From the NCBI RefSeq assembly GCF_022581195.2, contig NC_061472.1, forward strand, positions 3,100,001-3,164,000: a stretch of DNA of 64,000 nt. Direction: 5' to 3'. The DNA comes from Helicoverpa zea. Lineage: Eukaryota; Arthropoda; Insecta; Lepidoptera; Noctuidae. Within the stretch, counting starts at the first letter, position 1, and the number at the start of each line of letters is the position of its first letter. Below the pieces are notes generated by a model that was not told the origin of the DNA, did no database searches, and saw nothing but the letters and a program-made list of their open reading frames with translations. Below are positions 23,561-34,756 of the stretch, one piece after another. Position numbers and translations under genes: made by a program.

Positions 23561-24832
23561 TAAGTTAGTAGATAGTAATAAGGTATCACCTATTTTGGTC
23601 TTATTGTACAAATAAATAATTTAATTGGGACAGTGCCTAAAGAACACTTTGTAAAAAAATAAGAATATGGAAAGATTTACTCCAAATCGTATGTAGCAGT
23701 TTTAATATTGGGATCCACAAAATTAGCAAAACTGAATTCAGCTCTATGATTTGAGACTAAACAAACACAAAATCTAACTATAGCTATGAAGCATACAATT
23801 TATCCAGCCAAACATCTGCACAGGCGTAATTCCTCTAAGCTAGGATCCACGGTAATGACCAAGTGATCAGTCTTCCAACGGCAAATCTTGGAGCCAAAAC
23901 CCAGAATCCTAATTCACTCTAAACTCCGAATATATTTGGTGCATTTTCTATCGAAATTCCATTGCAAATTGCCCATCTTTTCAAGCATGCTATTTGACGG
24001 TTGGTATAAACATTTCAAAATCACGAGGGAGATGATGAGATGTTCTTACGTAGTATATTGATGTTTAATGCCTGAGTTAGTATGTAGATGTTTTTAGGTG
24101 TTGCTGGGTTTGGATTGGAAAAGCTAGGTTTATTGTTAAAATGTTGTTTGTGGCTTCGTAAAGTAGTGCTACTGTAACTAATTGTGATTTACTTACGAAG
24201 AAAAATGAAAATACCTATTTGAAGATTTTGAGACATTCACAACAATTTTATCTATCCGGAAAGCACGGAAAGTTCCAGAGCGTTTTTACGAGAAAAAAAT
24301 ACCAGGTATCCTTTGATCTCTCATGAGATCAGAACAATTAAGGATAAAAACACGTAAGATATGTTGTCGTCTCAAATTGGAACTGGCCAATATTCCGAGC
24401 ACACATTTATGCATCCGTCCTTTACGATTAATCTCGAGTTTAGTGACAGTGATTTAAAATAAACACGATTGCCCTTACGATTTTTAATGCCCCTGGAACA
24501 GCTGTTGCATGATTCACGCGACATTGGCACGAGGAACGCCGGGGAACACGAATAATATATTTAAATACAACACGACCATGAATATGATCGCGGATTAACA
24601 AAAACTGCGACCGAACTTGTACATCCCACTACTATTCGTTCGCACAACTGACAAAAATCTCAGTGTATAAACTCAAATAAACTTTGGCAATAACACAAGA
24701 TCGTTTGTTCTTAAGCTATTTTCTGCTGAGATAAACATCATAACAGAATTTGCAGTGTTTCACTTTGTTGCTCTTTTTGCGGATGTAATCGGGGTCAATA
24801 GCAACTACAAAGGATGTTTTGAAAGTACTCAC
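23561..24832 (-). other. Intron following the large coding exon
   Basis: This is the start of the intron after the donor at 24832 (read GTGAGT on the minus strand). A moderately GC-rich patch at 24490-24555 has no convincing acceptor-donor pair. I could not find the next coding exon in this stretch or confidently anywhere to its left, so the gene's 3' part is unlocated. Confidence 0.55.
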
Positions 24833-26843
24833 ATTGTGCTGGTGAAGAGTCAGGACCACGTTGTCGAAGGCGGCTGAGTTCGAGAGAGCCTCTGAGCTGC
24901 CTCGGAGCAGCTCGGCCAGCAAGTCAGCTCCAGGTTTCACTCCCACCAACTTCGAAGGTGATGATGTAGCTCTGACGTGTGTCGGACCACGACCAGTGGC
25001 CCGCGGTGACGTCATAGCTCCAACACTGGTCTTACGACAAGGCACTGTTGCGTCAGACAAACTTCGTCTGCCCACTTCTACTGACCGACTGCACGGTGCC
25101 TCCAGAGTTTTACCGTACGGCCTATTAAAGTGTTGTCGTCGCGCCTCTACATCTGAAGTGTCAGATGGACTAAATGGAGAAGGCGAGGCAGTTCTGTCTC
25201 TAGAGCACGTGTCGCTGTCGGCTTCAGAAGGCGAGTCGCCATATTTACGTCTCGCTCGAAACGAGTCATCATCTCTCTCGTCCGAACTTTGTTGATAAAA
25301 CCTTGCACGCCGCGCTTTTAACTCTTCAGACCTTGGCCACATTGGTGCTACCCCTTCAGACGGACTCGGCGGTCCGTTAGTACAGGAGTCGTCTGATTTG
25401 TCACCGAGCAACGATGAGGTACGTGTTTCAGCTGATAAACGCATATCTTGTAGTGATGCCTCACTGCTTTCTCGTTTACAGCCGTTTACTGAAGGTGGGC
25501 CTTCTTCCTCACCACCATCATCGCTCGGCGTTGTGATGTATATTCCTTTCCTTCTCTTAGTTTTGTCAAGTGGCCTACGTCTTTCTCTAGCACCTATGGG
25601 GGCGGGCGTGCATGGATTCTGCACTGCAGCTAGTAAGTGGGCAACTTGTTCACTTGTTATGGTTTCATCTTCTTTGTCACGATCCAAAGATCCGTCAGAC
25701 GCAGCGTCTGACCGCTGAGGCTCCTCAGGCGGTAACTCCTTCGACCACTGTTTCACTATACACTCATACACAGGCACAGGAATTAGATTTTCTTCAGGAC
25801 ACTCTTCCTCTATCGTATTAGGAAAATTCGTACAATCACAGTCCACATTAGCACACGCGTTCGCAGGCGGTTCAGGCAGAGGAGGAAAAGCAAAAGGCTG
25901 GGGTTCTAACGGGGAAGTACCTTCACTGTGGGCTTGTGCACTGTCGGCTTGTGAGCCGTCACTTTCCTCGCGAAGTTCGTGTAAGACGCGCGGTGCCATC
26001 AAGGCTGGCAGACTACCGCCAGCCTCGGCCGGGCCCTCCTTCCGCACTGGAGGGATACGTCGCGGCAGCGGGTGCGTCAGCGAGCGAGCACCTAGCTGCT
26101 TGTGAGGAGTTTCAGGTGGCGGCGACCGCGGCGCCGGAGACGCGTGCGCGAGCAATCCCTCGTCCGAGCCCACCGCGGAGTCAACCGACGCGACTGAACC
26201 ACCCTCCGTCGTATTCTCATCGGTTGCAAGACTTACGTTTTCGGCATCACGACGTTTTACACTCGCGGACTCTGACACTGACTTTGCGGGACGTTTCCCG
26301 AAATCAAAAATCGACTGATGCCTATTTGGCCCGCGATAATATTTATCTTGTGCGAAATCACCTTGAGAGAACGACGCGCTGCGGTACGGAATAGTTTTTT
26401 GGGCGTAAGATCCGACGATAGAACGGGGTTCTACGCGAACGAGGGTGATGTTGTCGGTGTCGAAGTCATCACAGCGGTCCACAGAGACGCCGCGCGGCGG
26501 GCTGTGGCGGTGGCGGGAGCGGGGCGGCGGCACCGGCGGCAGCACGGGCGCCGAGTGCGGCGGCGGCGGGGGCGGAGGCGGCGGCGGCGCGGGGTGCGCG
26601 CGCGGCAGGAGGCGCTCGGTGAGGGCCTGCAGCCCCTGCAGGCGCTGCTGGCGCGAGGGCCGCTCGTCGCGCGCGCCGCGGCCCAGCCGGCGTTGGATAC
26701 GATCCAGCGTGCGTCGATCGGGCTTGGCGCGGCCGAGGCACGCCGCCACCGCCTCCTCGGAGCAGCAGCGGCAGGGGCAGGCCCGCGGCGGCGGAGCGCG
26801 GCGCACAGCGTACCGCACCGCGCCCAGCGTCACGTACGGGGAC
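24833..26843 (-). CDS. Large internal coding exon of an unrecognised disordered protein
   Basis: The open frame runs from an acceptor (minus strand tgcgcag, AG at 26845-26844) to a donor (AAT|GTGAGT, GT at 24832-24831). It is 2011 bp: one base completing a split codon plus 670 codons. The frame upstream of the acceptor hits TAA and holds no ATG, and the first Met is codon 282, so this is an internal exon. In joined numbering (start at 27470): CPCRCC at 44-49, a basic helix-like stretch at about 62-102, ten prolines at 108-117, YAQKTIPYRSASFSQ at 168-182, IPVPVYECIVKQW near 376-388, an NLS-like RRRPLDKTKRRK at 443-454, Ser/Asp/Arg-rich tracts to about 590, and LAELL at 664-668. No enzymatic or folded domain is visible. 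The composition suggests a long scaffold or regulatory protein. I cannot name it. An N-terminal region of a large signalling protein is one weak guess. Confidence 0.85.
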
Positions 26844-27405
26844 CTGCGCACACGACGTTGATATATTTAGATGCGAGAACGACCGCGCGCGCGACTCGCC
26901 GAAAAGCTTGGCGGCAAGTGCGACCGATTTAGAGTGCGCGAGCTTCCCCGCGACTCGCCGCTGAATTCCGGGAGGATTCCCCGCGACCCACTCCGCCACG
27001 GTTCAACAGTTATATCGGAGCAGATGAGTCGTGTCCAAAGACGTGTTGCTTTGAAGCGAATAACGCTTGGTATAATTGACAGTTGCGCGTTAAAAGATCC
27101 ACATACTAACTATGTAGTGCAAACATTAGTAAGCGTCTGGGTAAGAGCAGGTGTCGGACAGACAGACGGAAGACGCGTCGACTATAAATAGTTGGACGTT
27201 GGCGATTTGGCGACACAGCGACCTCGTAGCAATGTTTACAATTTTCTTGGTTGGTTGCTGTGGGAGATGTTTGAAAATATTCCTAGTGATTTCGTACACT
27301 GTTCTTGCTCCAACTTATTGTATAACCATCCCACATACCCACACCACTCAATAAGAGTAGACTACATAATTTTGCAAAAGTACCTACACAGATACATACT
27401 CATAC
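26844..27405 (-). other. 562-bp intron with GC-rich shoulder
   Basis: Bounded by donor CCAG|GTATGAGT (GT at 27405-27404) and the acceptor at 26844. A possible branch site, ctaaat, lies about 25 nt before the AG; the pyrimidine tract is weak. The part next to the large exon (26870-27010) is unusually CpG-rich for an intron. On the minus strand a TATA-like gatataac (near 27013) precedes it, so an alternative internal promoter is conceivable. Confidence 0.6.
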
Positions 27406-27513
27406 CTGGAGTATTCTCTCCGTCTCCTGGCGCCATCTGTGGGCTCTGAGGCGCGCGCGTCTGACGCCATCGCGGTCACGTGATCCCGCGCATCATGCGC
27501 ACGCGTCACTTCG
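27406..27513 (-). CDS. Start-codon exon of the same gene
   Basis: The exon lies between acceptor ttattgttgcag (AG at 27515-27514) and a strong donor CCAG|GTATGAGT. ATG at 27470 has a good context (G at -3, G at +4) and opens MASDARASEPTDG..., then a run of arginines. The exon ends with two bases, AG, of a split codon. The large exon begins with the missing third base, so the join gives Arg and keeps the frame open, which strongly supports the pairing. The same frame is also open upstream to the acceptor, so the exon (108 bp, divisible by three, phases 2 and 2) could instead be internal and skippable. A short upstream ORF lies in it. Confidence 0.72.
27476..27496 (-). promoter_or_regulatory. 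Upstream ORF ending 5 nt before the main ATG
   Basis: Two consecutive ATGs (27496-27491) open a six-codon frame, MMRGIT, closed by TGA at 27478-27476. The main ATG begins at 27470, five bases later and in another frame. The first ATG has a poor context (C at -3) and the second a better one (A at -3). In an mRNA whose first exon lacks ATG, these would be the first start codons met by scanning ribosomes. The regulatory effect is inferred. Confidence 0.5.
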
Positions 27514-28235
27514 CTGCAACAATAACATGGAGTAAGCTTCTGGACTTTGGCTGGTGATAAACTTGTGTTTATATTGCGCTTACAATGTTGTTCGTAATCA
27601 TGTCTTCGTATGTCCTAGTTGGTGCAATGATCTTTCTTTTTTGGGATAGTTATGTTTCCTCTATATAAAGGGCAATAAATAAGTAATCTACTATATGGGT
27701 CTTTTTCACGACACTTATATCTCATTATAGATTGAGAAGACTAAAAATGTTCGAGTTTTTACAGGGTTACATACCTATTTAATTTATTCAAAGAAATAGC
27801 AACGAAAATCGAAATAACAACGAAAATCTAGATTAAGTATGTATTTGATATTTTTCGCATATTTACATACCTACTCTAATCTGATCAACAATCTTCTACG
27901 GCATTGGTGCGACAAAATAGCCTATAAAGACATACAATTTTGAACTGAATATTTGAAGCAAAGAAACTTACATACGAGTAACTACAATTAAAAACGTACA
28001 GAAATTCAACTACATTACTTTGATTTTTTTCTCTCTAAATAGACGAACACCAGCCGACATCTGACGGAATTTAAACGAACTATTTTACTGGGCGGGCGGC
28101 AAGCGGTTAGCTTTCATATTTTTTAGTTAACTGGGCGGGCGGTTACATACTGCATTATTTAAACGATAGAGGTCGCTGGTGTAAACCATAGTTTTTCAGT
28201 AATTTCAGCTACTTGAAATGTACGTATATTATTCA

Positions 28236-28340
28236 GAAATCAGAAATCAGAAATTTTATTTGCTAGAAACATGGTATGGTATTACAAGATGTTACAGTAG
28301 GTATGTGTTTCACATGTCTCGCCGTTTAACCGGCATGCAA
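28236..28340 (-). mobile_element. CR1/Jockey-type LINE 3' end (minus)
   Basis: Left edge cagaaatcagaaatcagaaa is the reverse complement of a TTTCTGA-type repeat tail. The minus strand reads catgtttctagcaaataaaa just before it, a common lepidopteran LINE 3' UTR ending. 5' truncated within about 100 bp, noncoding. Confidence 0.65.
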
Positions 28341-28612
28341 ATATTATTATGACCATTATCATAATGTGGAATTACAATTTAAAAAATCTAAAATAATATT
28401 GAATATTAAAACAAAGTCATTAGGCATATTTGACAAACCAAATTATATGTATATAAATAAATGCGATTTAACAAAAAAAAAAAATATTGTCTGGAAGAAA
28501 TCGCTATTTACCGATAAGACCGCCATTTGTACTGTACTTTGTGCGTTGGGATGTCCTGTGTTGTTAATTTTACTGGTGTACAATAAAAAATAATCTATCT
28601 ATCTATTATCAT
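28341..28612 (+). mobile_element. LINE 3' end with (ATCT)n tail (plus)
   Basis: The right edge reads gtgtacaataaaaaataatctatctatct, a polyadenylation-like signal followed by tetranucleotide repeats. The same kind of tail occurs in the insertion at 20307. The 75-codon open frame inside (28366-28593) has no RT motif and is probably fortuitous. The junction with the neighbouring minus LINE is approximate. Confidence 0.55.
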
Positions 28613-28817
28613 AACTTATATTATTAAGAGGAACGTTTTCTGTACCTATGTCTGTTTATTTGCACCTGATAGCTCCGGAACGACTAAATTGATTTGGTAA
28701 ATTCTGTCACTTTTTTAAGCTATACCATCGTTGGGTAACATAATACTCAGACTATCTTTGATCGAAAAACGGGAAGAAGTACCCCCAAACCAGAGTTAAT
28801 CCGCGAGAAACTGCTAG
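28613..28817 (+). mobile_element. Degraded Helitron-like element
   Basis: The body phrases gatagctccggaacgact and aaattgatttggtaaattc, followed by the 3' end gcgagaaactgctagt (CTAG at 28814-28817, then T), fit the Helitron-like family of the window. The 5' end merges with the tetranucleotide tail of the neighbouring LINE. Confidence 0.5.
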
Positions 28818-29282
28818 TGTACTGCCTCGTTTATTGAATGAATTGTATTGTCATTATATTGAAGAACAAATGTCTCTTTGTTCACCACTTTATTGATATT
28901 ATTTCTCTTCAACGAGGAAGCAAAACAAACAAGAATTCAATAAAACACCGCAGACAAAGTAGTCAATAAATAACACCAACATTTATTAATAATTATTTAT
29001 TTACTAACAATGTTGCACTTTTATACCAAAGTCCTTCAATGCAATTCTCTCTGGTTTATTCTCTGTTGATGTTAAAACGATATTCATTTTTCAATTTAGT
29101 AAGATCACAAGAGTCGGTGGTTTATTGGCCAATTAATTAGCTTGAGAAATAATAATAATGCAAATTAAGGAAATATTGGAAGAATTTATTGCGGAATATA
29201 AATATTGGAATGTCTTGTTTTGGTTTTGGAAGTTTTTTTTGGCAATCTATTAATCCTTATTAATGTAGCTTTCACGTCATGT

Positions 29283-29560
29283 TACAGCCTTTTCATCGTC
29301 CCACTGCTGGGCACAGGCCTCCTCTCACAAGGAGAAGGATTGAGCATTAATCTTTCACGTCAAATTTACTTTTAATGCAACTAGATAGTATGTACCTATG
29401 TTTAGAAACTGGTTAATTATTTCTACTGATTACCGATAAAATGTCTGTTATTTATCTGTTAGTTAACACTATCTGCGAGTTAAAGGCTGCTTATGATTTA
29501 TGCAATTTTTTTCTACCCGAGACCTATGAAACCCAAAGTTGTAGTTTATTTGTCATTTAA
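29283..29560. repeat. Two dispersed-repeat fragments
   Basis: 29283-29360 contains cgtcccactgctgggcacag followed by cctcctctcac and gagaaggattgagc, a very common lepidopteran interspersed sequence. 29420-29560 is a family K copy (aacactatctgcgag, taaaggctgcttatga, acccaaagttgtag). Neither has definable termini. Confidence 0.6.
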
Positions 29561-30028
29561 GTTCCTAATAGACCTAGCCTTAATATTGTAGGTCAAGAAA
29601 ACGGCCTTTAATTTTGAAGAATCTGCTAACCCAGTACAGATACACCTGCATTAGTTGATGTAAGCTAACACTGTTCGTTGAACCACCGGCCTTGCGGCTG
29701 CGCACCGCATTGTAAACAGCTAATTTGTATAGCACACTCATAGATTATCGACTTGTATTGATGATTTATGTTGTAGATCTTGTGGACTAATATTTTGGGT
29801 GCGAAAGTGAGTTTGTTTGTCATGTTTTTAGAGTGAACAGCTGGATATGTTTGGATGAAATAAAGTCTGAGCATAGTTTTGATCCTGAAGAAAGTGGTTA
29901 GTTTTCCTGTGAGGCGTGCTCACCTGGCTCATTCAGGATACAAGTGTTATCAAGGGAAAAGTGAGAAATAAAAATCTCAATTAGGTAAATCCATCCTTTT
30001 CTTTTTAACATAAAAAGGTGCCTTAAAT

Positions 30029-31086
30029 CAGCGGTTCCCAAATGGGGTTCCGCGGAACCCTGAGGTTCCGTGACAGGCCCTCAGGGGTTCCGTGGAAAAT
30101 TCAAGATTTCCATATGGTAAATCGTTTCACTTTTGAATATATTAAATTATTATTCATTTTCAATTAAATTCACCATGTAGGTGGGTACCACTCGGGAGCG
30201 TAGGCGGGGGAAGGCCATGGCAGCAGATAATTTAATCCCGTTTTTTACAAATTGTAGATTAACTTAATACTTCCAGGTCTTCGGCAATCGGCAAAGTAGG
30301 TAGCGAGTCGGCCAAAAATCACCGCATTTTTTGAGCTTATTTCATCGCCAGGATTATACGTTTTCATACATTTGATAGGATGTGAAATGACACGGCATAC
30401 GAGTATTTCCAGTGGCTATTTTTACCATGAATCAAAGTGTGACATTATTTCCAATTTTTGCACCTCCGCGAATCCGAAAATTTCGCGCTCGCTTCGCTCG
30501 CGTCTCCATGTTACGTGTGATGCTTTTATGTACGTTTAATTGCTCAGGTATCCAACATCGAAAAAAATTCGCGCTCTTCCGTCGAGGTTTCCTTTGATGT
30601 TTATTTTTTATCCCTCTGGTTCAGAAAAAGCAATAGCGCTTTCTTCGCTAGCTGCTGACCTAATTAATTTAAAGTGGTTTTGTTTATTTTGTGTAGGTAC
30701 TTAAACTAAAAAAAATTCGCGCTCGCTTCGCTCGCGATACCGGCTACCACTAAATTTATTTCAATGCTAGCGGGTGCTTGGAACTTCTTCTTTTAGTAAA
30801 AAAGAAAAGGCGCTCGCTCGCCCCGCACCTGTACAAACCCAATCTATTTCTTTTTGCGTTTACTTTGCCCGTCTTCAAACTGAAAACTATTCACATAATA
30901 CTCAAAGGTAAGGGCGGCTAAATTGTTTTCTAGGCCGTGCGGCAGATAGCCATGCTACGCCTGAGTATGTCTCTAACCATATAACCATTTGGTGCGCTAC
31001 CATACGCTACGAGCCTAAGTGTATTTTCCGCCGAAAAATGGTGAAACGAAAAGGGTTCCGAAGCCAAAAGAATTCGGGAACCGCTG
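30029..31086. mobile_element. Non-autonomous hAT transposon with perfect 8-bp TSD
   Basis: The termini CAGCGGTTCCCAAATGGGG and (reverse complement of the right end) CAGCGGTTCCCGAATTC begin with the CAGnGGTTC signature of hAT elements. ccttaaat flanks both sides (30021-30028 and 31087-31094). Just inside the left end is the 16-bp palindrome gggttccgcggaaccc (within 30045-30061), with further ggttccg repeats. At 1058 bp it has no transposase frame. The centre carries four spaced copies of a tcgcgctcgcttcgctcgcg-like word at about 30483, 30569, 30718 and 30812. Small frames inside (for example 30412-30597) may be relics. Confidence 0.92.
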
Positions 31087-31094
31087 CCTTAAAT

Positions 31095-32577
31095 AACCCA
31101 TTTTTTTTAATTTAACAGAAGGTAATGTATAGTCAGCAGTACCTAGAGAGTTATAAAAATCTTTTTAGCTAAAATAAACGGAGTAGAAAACCAGTCAATA
31201 ATCCCAATCTATTTTCAGTAATAAAATAGAGAGGGTTCGTTCTAACAAACTGAAATAACAAAACAACATCAAAGTTACGCTTGCACCAGTTAGAAGCTCG
31301 AAGTTTCCGATAGTACACTGATGAATGATTTACTTGGTCAGTATTGAACGATAGTTTGGGTTCCGTAGACTTTTTATTACATTTTTTCTACATTAGACAT
31401 GTTGAAGCATATGTAAGTTCGTAGGAATGTCGGAAGTACAAGAAAACTTGACATAATGTAACTACACAAAAAAATACATACTCCTTTTTTGAGAAGTCAG
31501 ATAAAAACAATTCTTATTTAATTTATACATTAATGTACATAATAAATATCCATATTAAGAATCCATTACAATATTTTACAGGCATAAACAAACGTTTCGC
31601 ACTAACCATAATTCCCGATAGCTTTATAACCACTTTTCTACCACAAAACATCAAAAAAACATACAAACTATCAATCACCTAGCTACAAAACCAAAAAGTT
31701 TAACTATCATGATACCAACCTATTTACCTATTCTGCTATAATAAATTTAAATACGGAACCACTAAAAGAATTCTCTTTGACGTGTTGTATTTATAAACAT
31801 GAACCCGAAATATTAACTGGCCAGTATATTTTGACCTTTTATGTAGTCTATGGAAAGAATTGAATGATTAAGACAATTTGGATAGTAATGGAAAGTATCA
31901 TAAACTAACATTTTTTGTCATAGTTGTAAATAATTTGCGCCCAAAAGTATTCAGACTGGAAATGGAAATTATTAATCAAAATGCACTGCAACGGCCAAAC
32001 TAGCCGATGATGCTACCGACGAGGCGAGCATTTGTCCAATAGTGGACTTTTAAAAGATTAAACATTTTGTTTGTAGAATTTGTGCTGAATTTAGGTGGAT
32101 ATAGAGCAAGGGGGGGACCAAAGAAAACAAGATTGGATTTTTGTTACTTGTGAAATGAAGTTAAATAGGAAGGTAAGTACAGAAGAAGAAGAAGACATGC
32201 TGAGCTGATCTCAACAAATTTAGTCATGTGCCTTGCCTATTAGTTATTCTAATCTATAATTAATTAAAACACCAACTGATTTCGTCCTTCCTTTTCTCCT
32301 TAACTTCAAAATTTACTCTTGAGGCTCATCTTACACTAGTCGCTCAGTAAAAAGATAACTTCTCGATCTCAGTTTTCAAAGGGAACAAAGATAATAACAA
32401 CAGAAGTGGCAGTGATCTTATTTCATTAGAAATGCGTTGAAAAATAAGACAAATTGATATTAGTCTATGTTGAACTACATAGTTTTCTTTCGACTTTGTT
32501 TGATCATTGAATTGTTTTTGACTTTGTAGCAGTAAGTAAACCTATATTTTTAAGTAGGTGGATATTATTATAGTTAT
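31095..32577. other. Noncoding stretch
   Basis: AT-rich, with no gene or definable repeat seen apart from a short cggccaaactagccgatgat-type scrap near 31990 and an aagaagaagaag run at 32180. Confidence 0.45.
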
Positions 32578-32589
32578 AACATTCCAACA

Positions 32590-32888
32590 TTCAAACTGTA
32601 TGCACTTTCTAAGTAGGTATATCTTAGACACCATTGACTGTGTTTCGGATGGCACGTTAAACTGTAGGTCCCGGCTGTCATTGAACTTCCTTGGCAGTCG
32701 TTATGGGTAGTCAGAAGCCAGTAAGTCTGACACCAGTCTAACCAAGGGGTATCGGGTTGCCCGGGTAACTGGATTGAGGAGGTCATATAGGCAGTTGCTA
32801 CTTGTAAAGCACTGGTACTCAGCTAAATCCGGTTAGACTGGAAGCCGACCCCAACATGGTTGGGAAAAAGGCTCGGAGGATGATGATG
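32590..32888 (+). mobile_element. SINE-B with 12-bp TSD, inside a Helitron-like element
   Basis: A 5'-truncated copy starting near gcactttctaagtagg and ending ggaggatgatgatg. aacattccaaca is repeated exactly at 32578-32589 and 32889-32900. The right flank continues as the body of a minus-strand Helitron-like element (32901-32981), so the SINE landed in it. The copy is little diverged from the 34374 copy. Confidence 0.9.
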
Positions 32889-32900
32889 AACATTCCAACA

Positions 32901-32981
32901 GCGAAAGAATTTTCCAAATCGGTGCAGTGGTTTCGGAGCCTACAAGCTAACAAACAAAATTTCCTTTTGTATAATATTAGA
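32901..32981 (-). mobile_element. 5' part of a Helitron-like element (minus)
   Basis: On the minus strand it starts TCTAATATTATAC at 32981 with a preceding A. Then come tttgtttgttagc and ggctccgaaaccactgcacc, as in the 50400 copy. It is cut by the SINE at 32590-32888 and continues for an uncertain distance left of 32578. Confidence 0.6.
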
Positions 32982-34373
32982 TTATGTGTGATTAATTAGC
33001 TTTACAAAGTAAAACCAGTAGCCTGAGAACTCCTGGGTAGTCCGTTCACCTTTTTCCAATAACCGATGTTTTTCTCATAATAAACTACCCAAAAGTTTAC
33101 TAACACTTCAGCAATTTGTTACGTACAATAATTTACTTGTATATTCTAAAGAAATCGCTGTTGTATGCGTAATAAGACTATCATAATAGTGTAACAAGAA
33201 CCGTTTAGTATAATCAACAGATTTAGAATTACAATTCTAGTTAAAATTGATGTTATAGTTGCTGAAAATTGTAGGTAAGTATAGTACAGATATTATTATT
33301 GTGTGCTAGTCAGACAATAGGATTTAACATGATTGATGATAAACTATAAAATTAACATTTAAACACTACTATCGTCAGATAGCCAACTTCAGAGACGCAA
33401 AGTTATAAAACTAAACTAAGTTACTAAACTAAACTACGCCAATATATCTAAGAACTAAATCATTCAAATATAAATACTAAACATTTATTTAAATTCAATG
33501 TCGTTTCACTTGAGACGCGTAAAAAATCAAAACGATTCGTACTCTTTTATTTATTTATAAAAATATTTAGGCAATCCATTTGAGAGTAGTTAACACATGT
33601 CAGCACTTGCGCAAGAGTTTATTACATTTTATTTTGAAGTTTTATTGCGCATTGCTGCTTGTGATGAAGATGAAATATTCACTTCAGCTTTTTTCTAGAT
33701 TTTATTTTTGAATTTAGGTTGTCTATTATTTATATGGTGTCAAAAAATCTGTAACTACTTAACGCTTCAAAAATGCTGTCGGAAATACCTACATACTATC
33801 CTTCAGTCGCTTGTTAAATTCGGGTGCAAAAATTGTTGCCGAGTAACTTAAGAATCAAACCTATCGCAGTACCCCACAACTTTATTCACCACTTATATGT
33901 ATGTATTTATGTACATATATTAATCCAAATCTAAGCTTTTCGGAATACGGCACTGCTTCAAACGAACAAGAAATAAGATATCCTACAAGAATTAACATAA
34001 TCACCACTATAAAACTCACTTACCAAAACGCATCAACACTACTTACTAAACAACTCAATTTAAAGAGATAGTTACCGAGAAAAGAGTATAATATTTAACC
34101 GACTTCTCGGAGGAGTTGCAGCTGACTAATAAAGTAGTCTTTCGCGGAAACTAAAACTTGGCAAAACGCCATGATATCGCGACTTAGTGAATTAAGGACC
34201 AAATGTATCGTCACCAGGTAGAATTCCGACCAAGCATTTATAGAATTAACTGATTCGATAAAATATGAGGTTAATAGGACTGAAGATTGAACTATTTTGT
34301 TTGAGGTCAATTTTCTACTGTATTATGGAGCTGTAAGTATGTCTCTTAACTTCATCGTCATAAGCTTCGTAAT

Positions 34374-34756
34374 CATCATCCTCCGAGCCTTTTCCCAAAC
34401 TATGTTGGGGTCGGCTTCCAGTCTAACCGGATTCAGCTGAGTACCAGTGCTTTACAAGAAGCGACTGCCTATCTAACCTCCTCAACCCAGTTACCCGGGC
34501 AACCCGATACCCCTTGATTAACCTGGTGTCAGACTTACTGGCTTCTGACTACCCGTAACGACTGCCAAGGATGTTCAATGACAGCCGGGACCTACAGTTT
34601 AACGTGCCATCCGAAACACAGTCATTGGTGTCTAAGATATACTTAGAAAGTACATACAAACTTAGAAAAGTTGCATTGGTACTTGCCTGACCTGGAATCG
34701 AACCCGCGCCCTCTTACTCGAGAGGTTGGTTCTTTGCCCACTAGGCCACCACGATT
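34374..34756 (-). mobile_element. SINE-B, full length, perfect 16-bp TSD
   Basis: The minus-strand head has an A box, tggcctagtgg, and a perfect B box, ggttcgattcc, with tRNA-like spacing. The body follows (tttcggatggcacg; taggtcccggctgtcattga; gtctgacacc; ggaagccgaccccaac) and then a ggaggatgatgat tail. tcataagcttcgtaat is duplicated exactly (34358-34373 and 34757-34772). At 383 bp this is the best copy in the window and serves as reference for the truncated ones. Tail and TSD are as expected for LINE-driven target-primed reverse transcription. Confidence 0.95.

Noticed and set aside
24861..26932. Several long plus-strand open frames and one alternative minus frame over the large exon
   Set aside because: They are shadows of the GC-rich exon in other frames, with Arg/Gly-rich nonsense composition and no splice or start context of their own.
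27406..27530. CpG-rich block with CACGTG and GCGCATGCGC-like words as a promoter
   Set aside because: On the minus strand it is bounded by a good acceptor and donor, stays open, and is in phase with the next exon. A coding exon explains its composition better.
34690..34756. A tRNA gene on the minus strand
   Set aside because: It is the head of a SINE with a 16-bp target duplication around the whole 383-bp unit.
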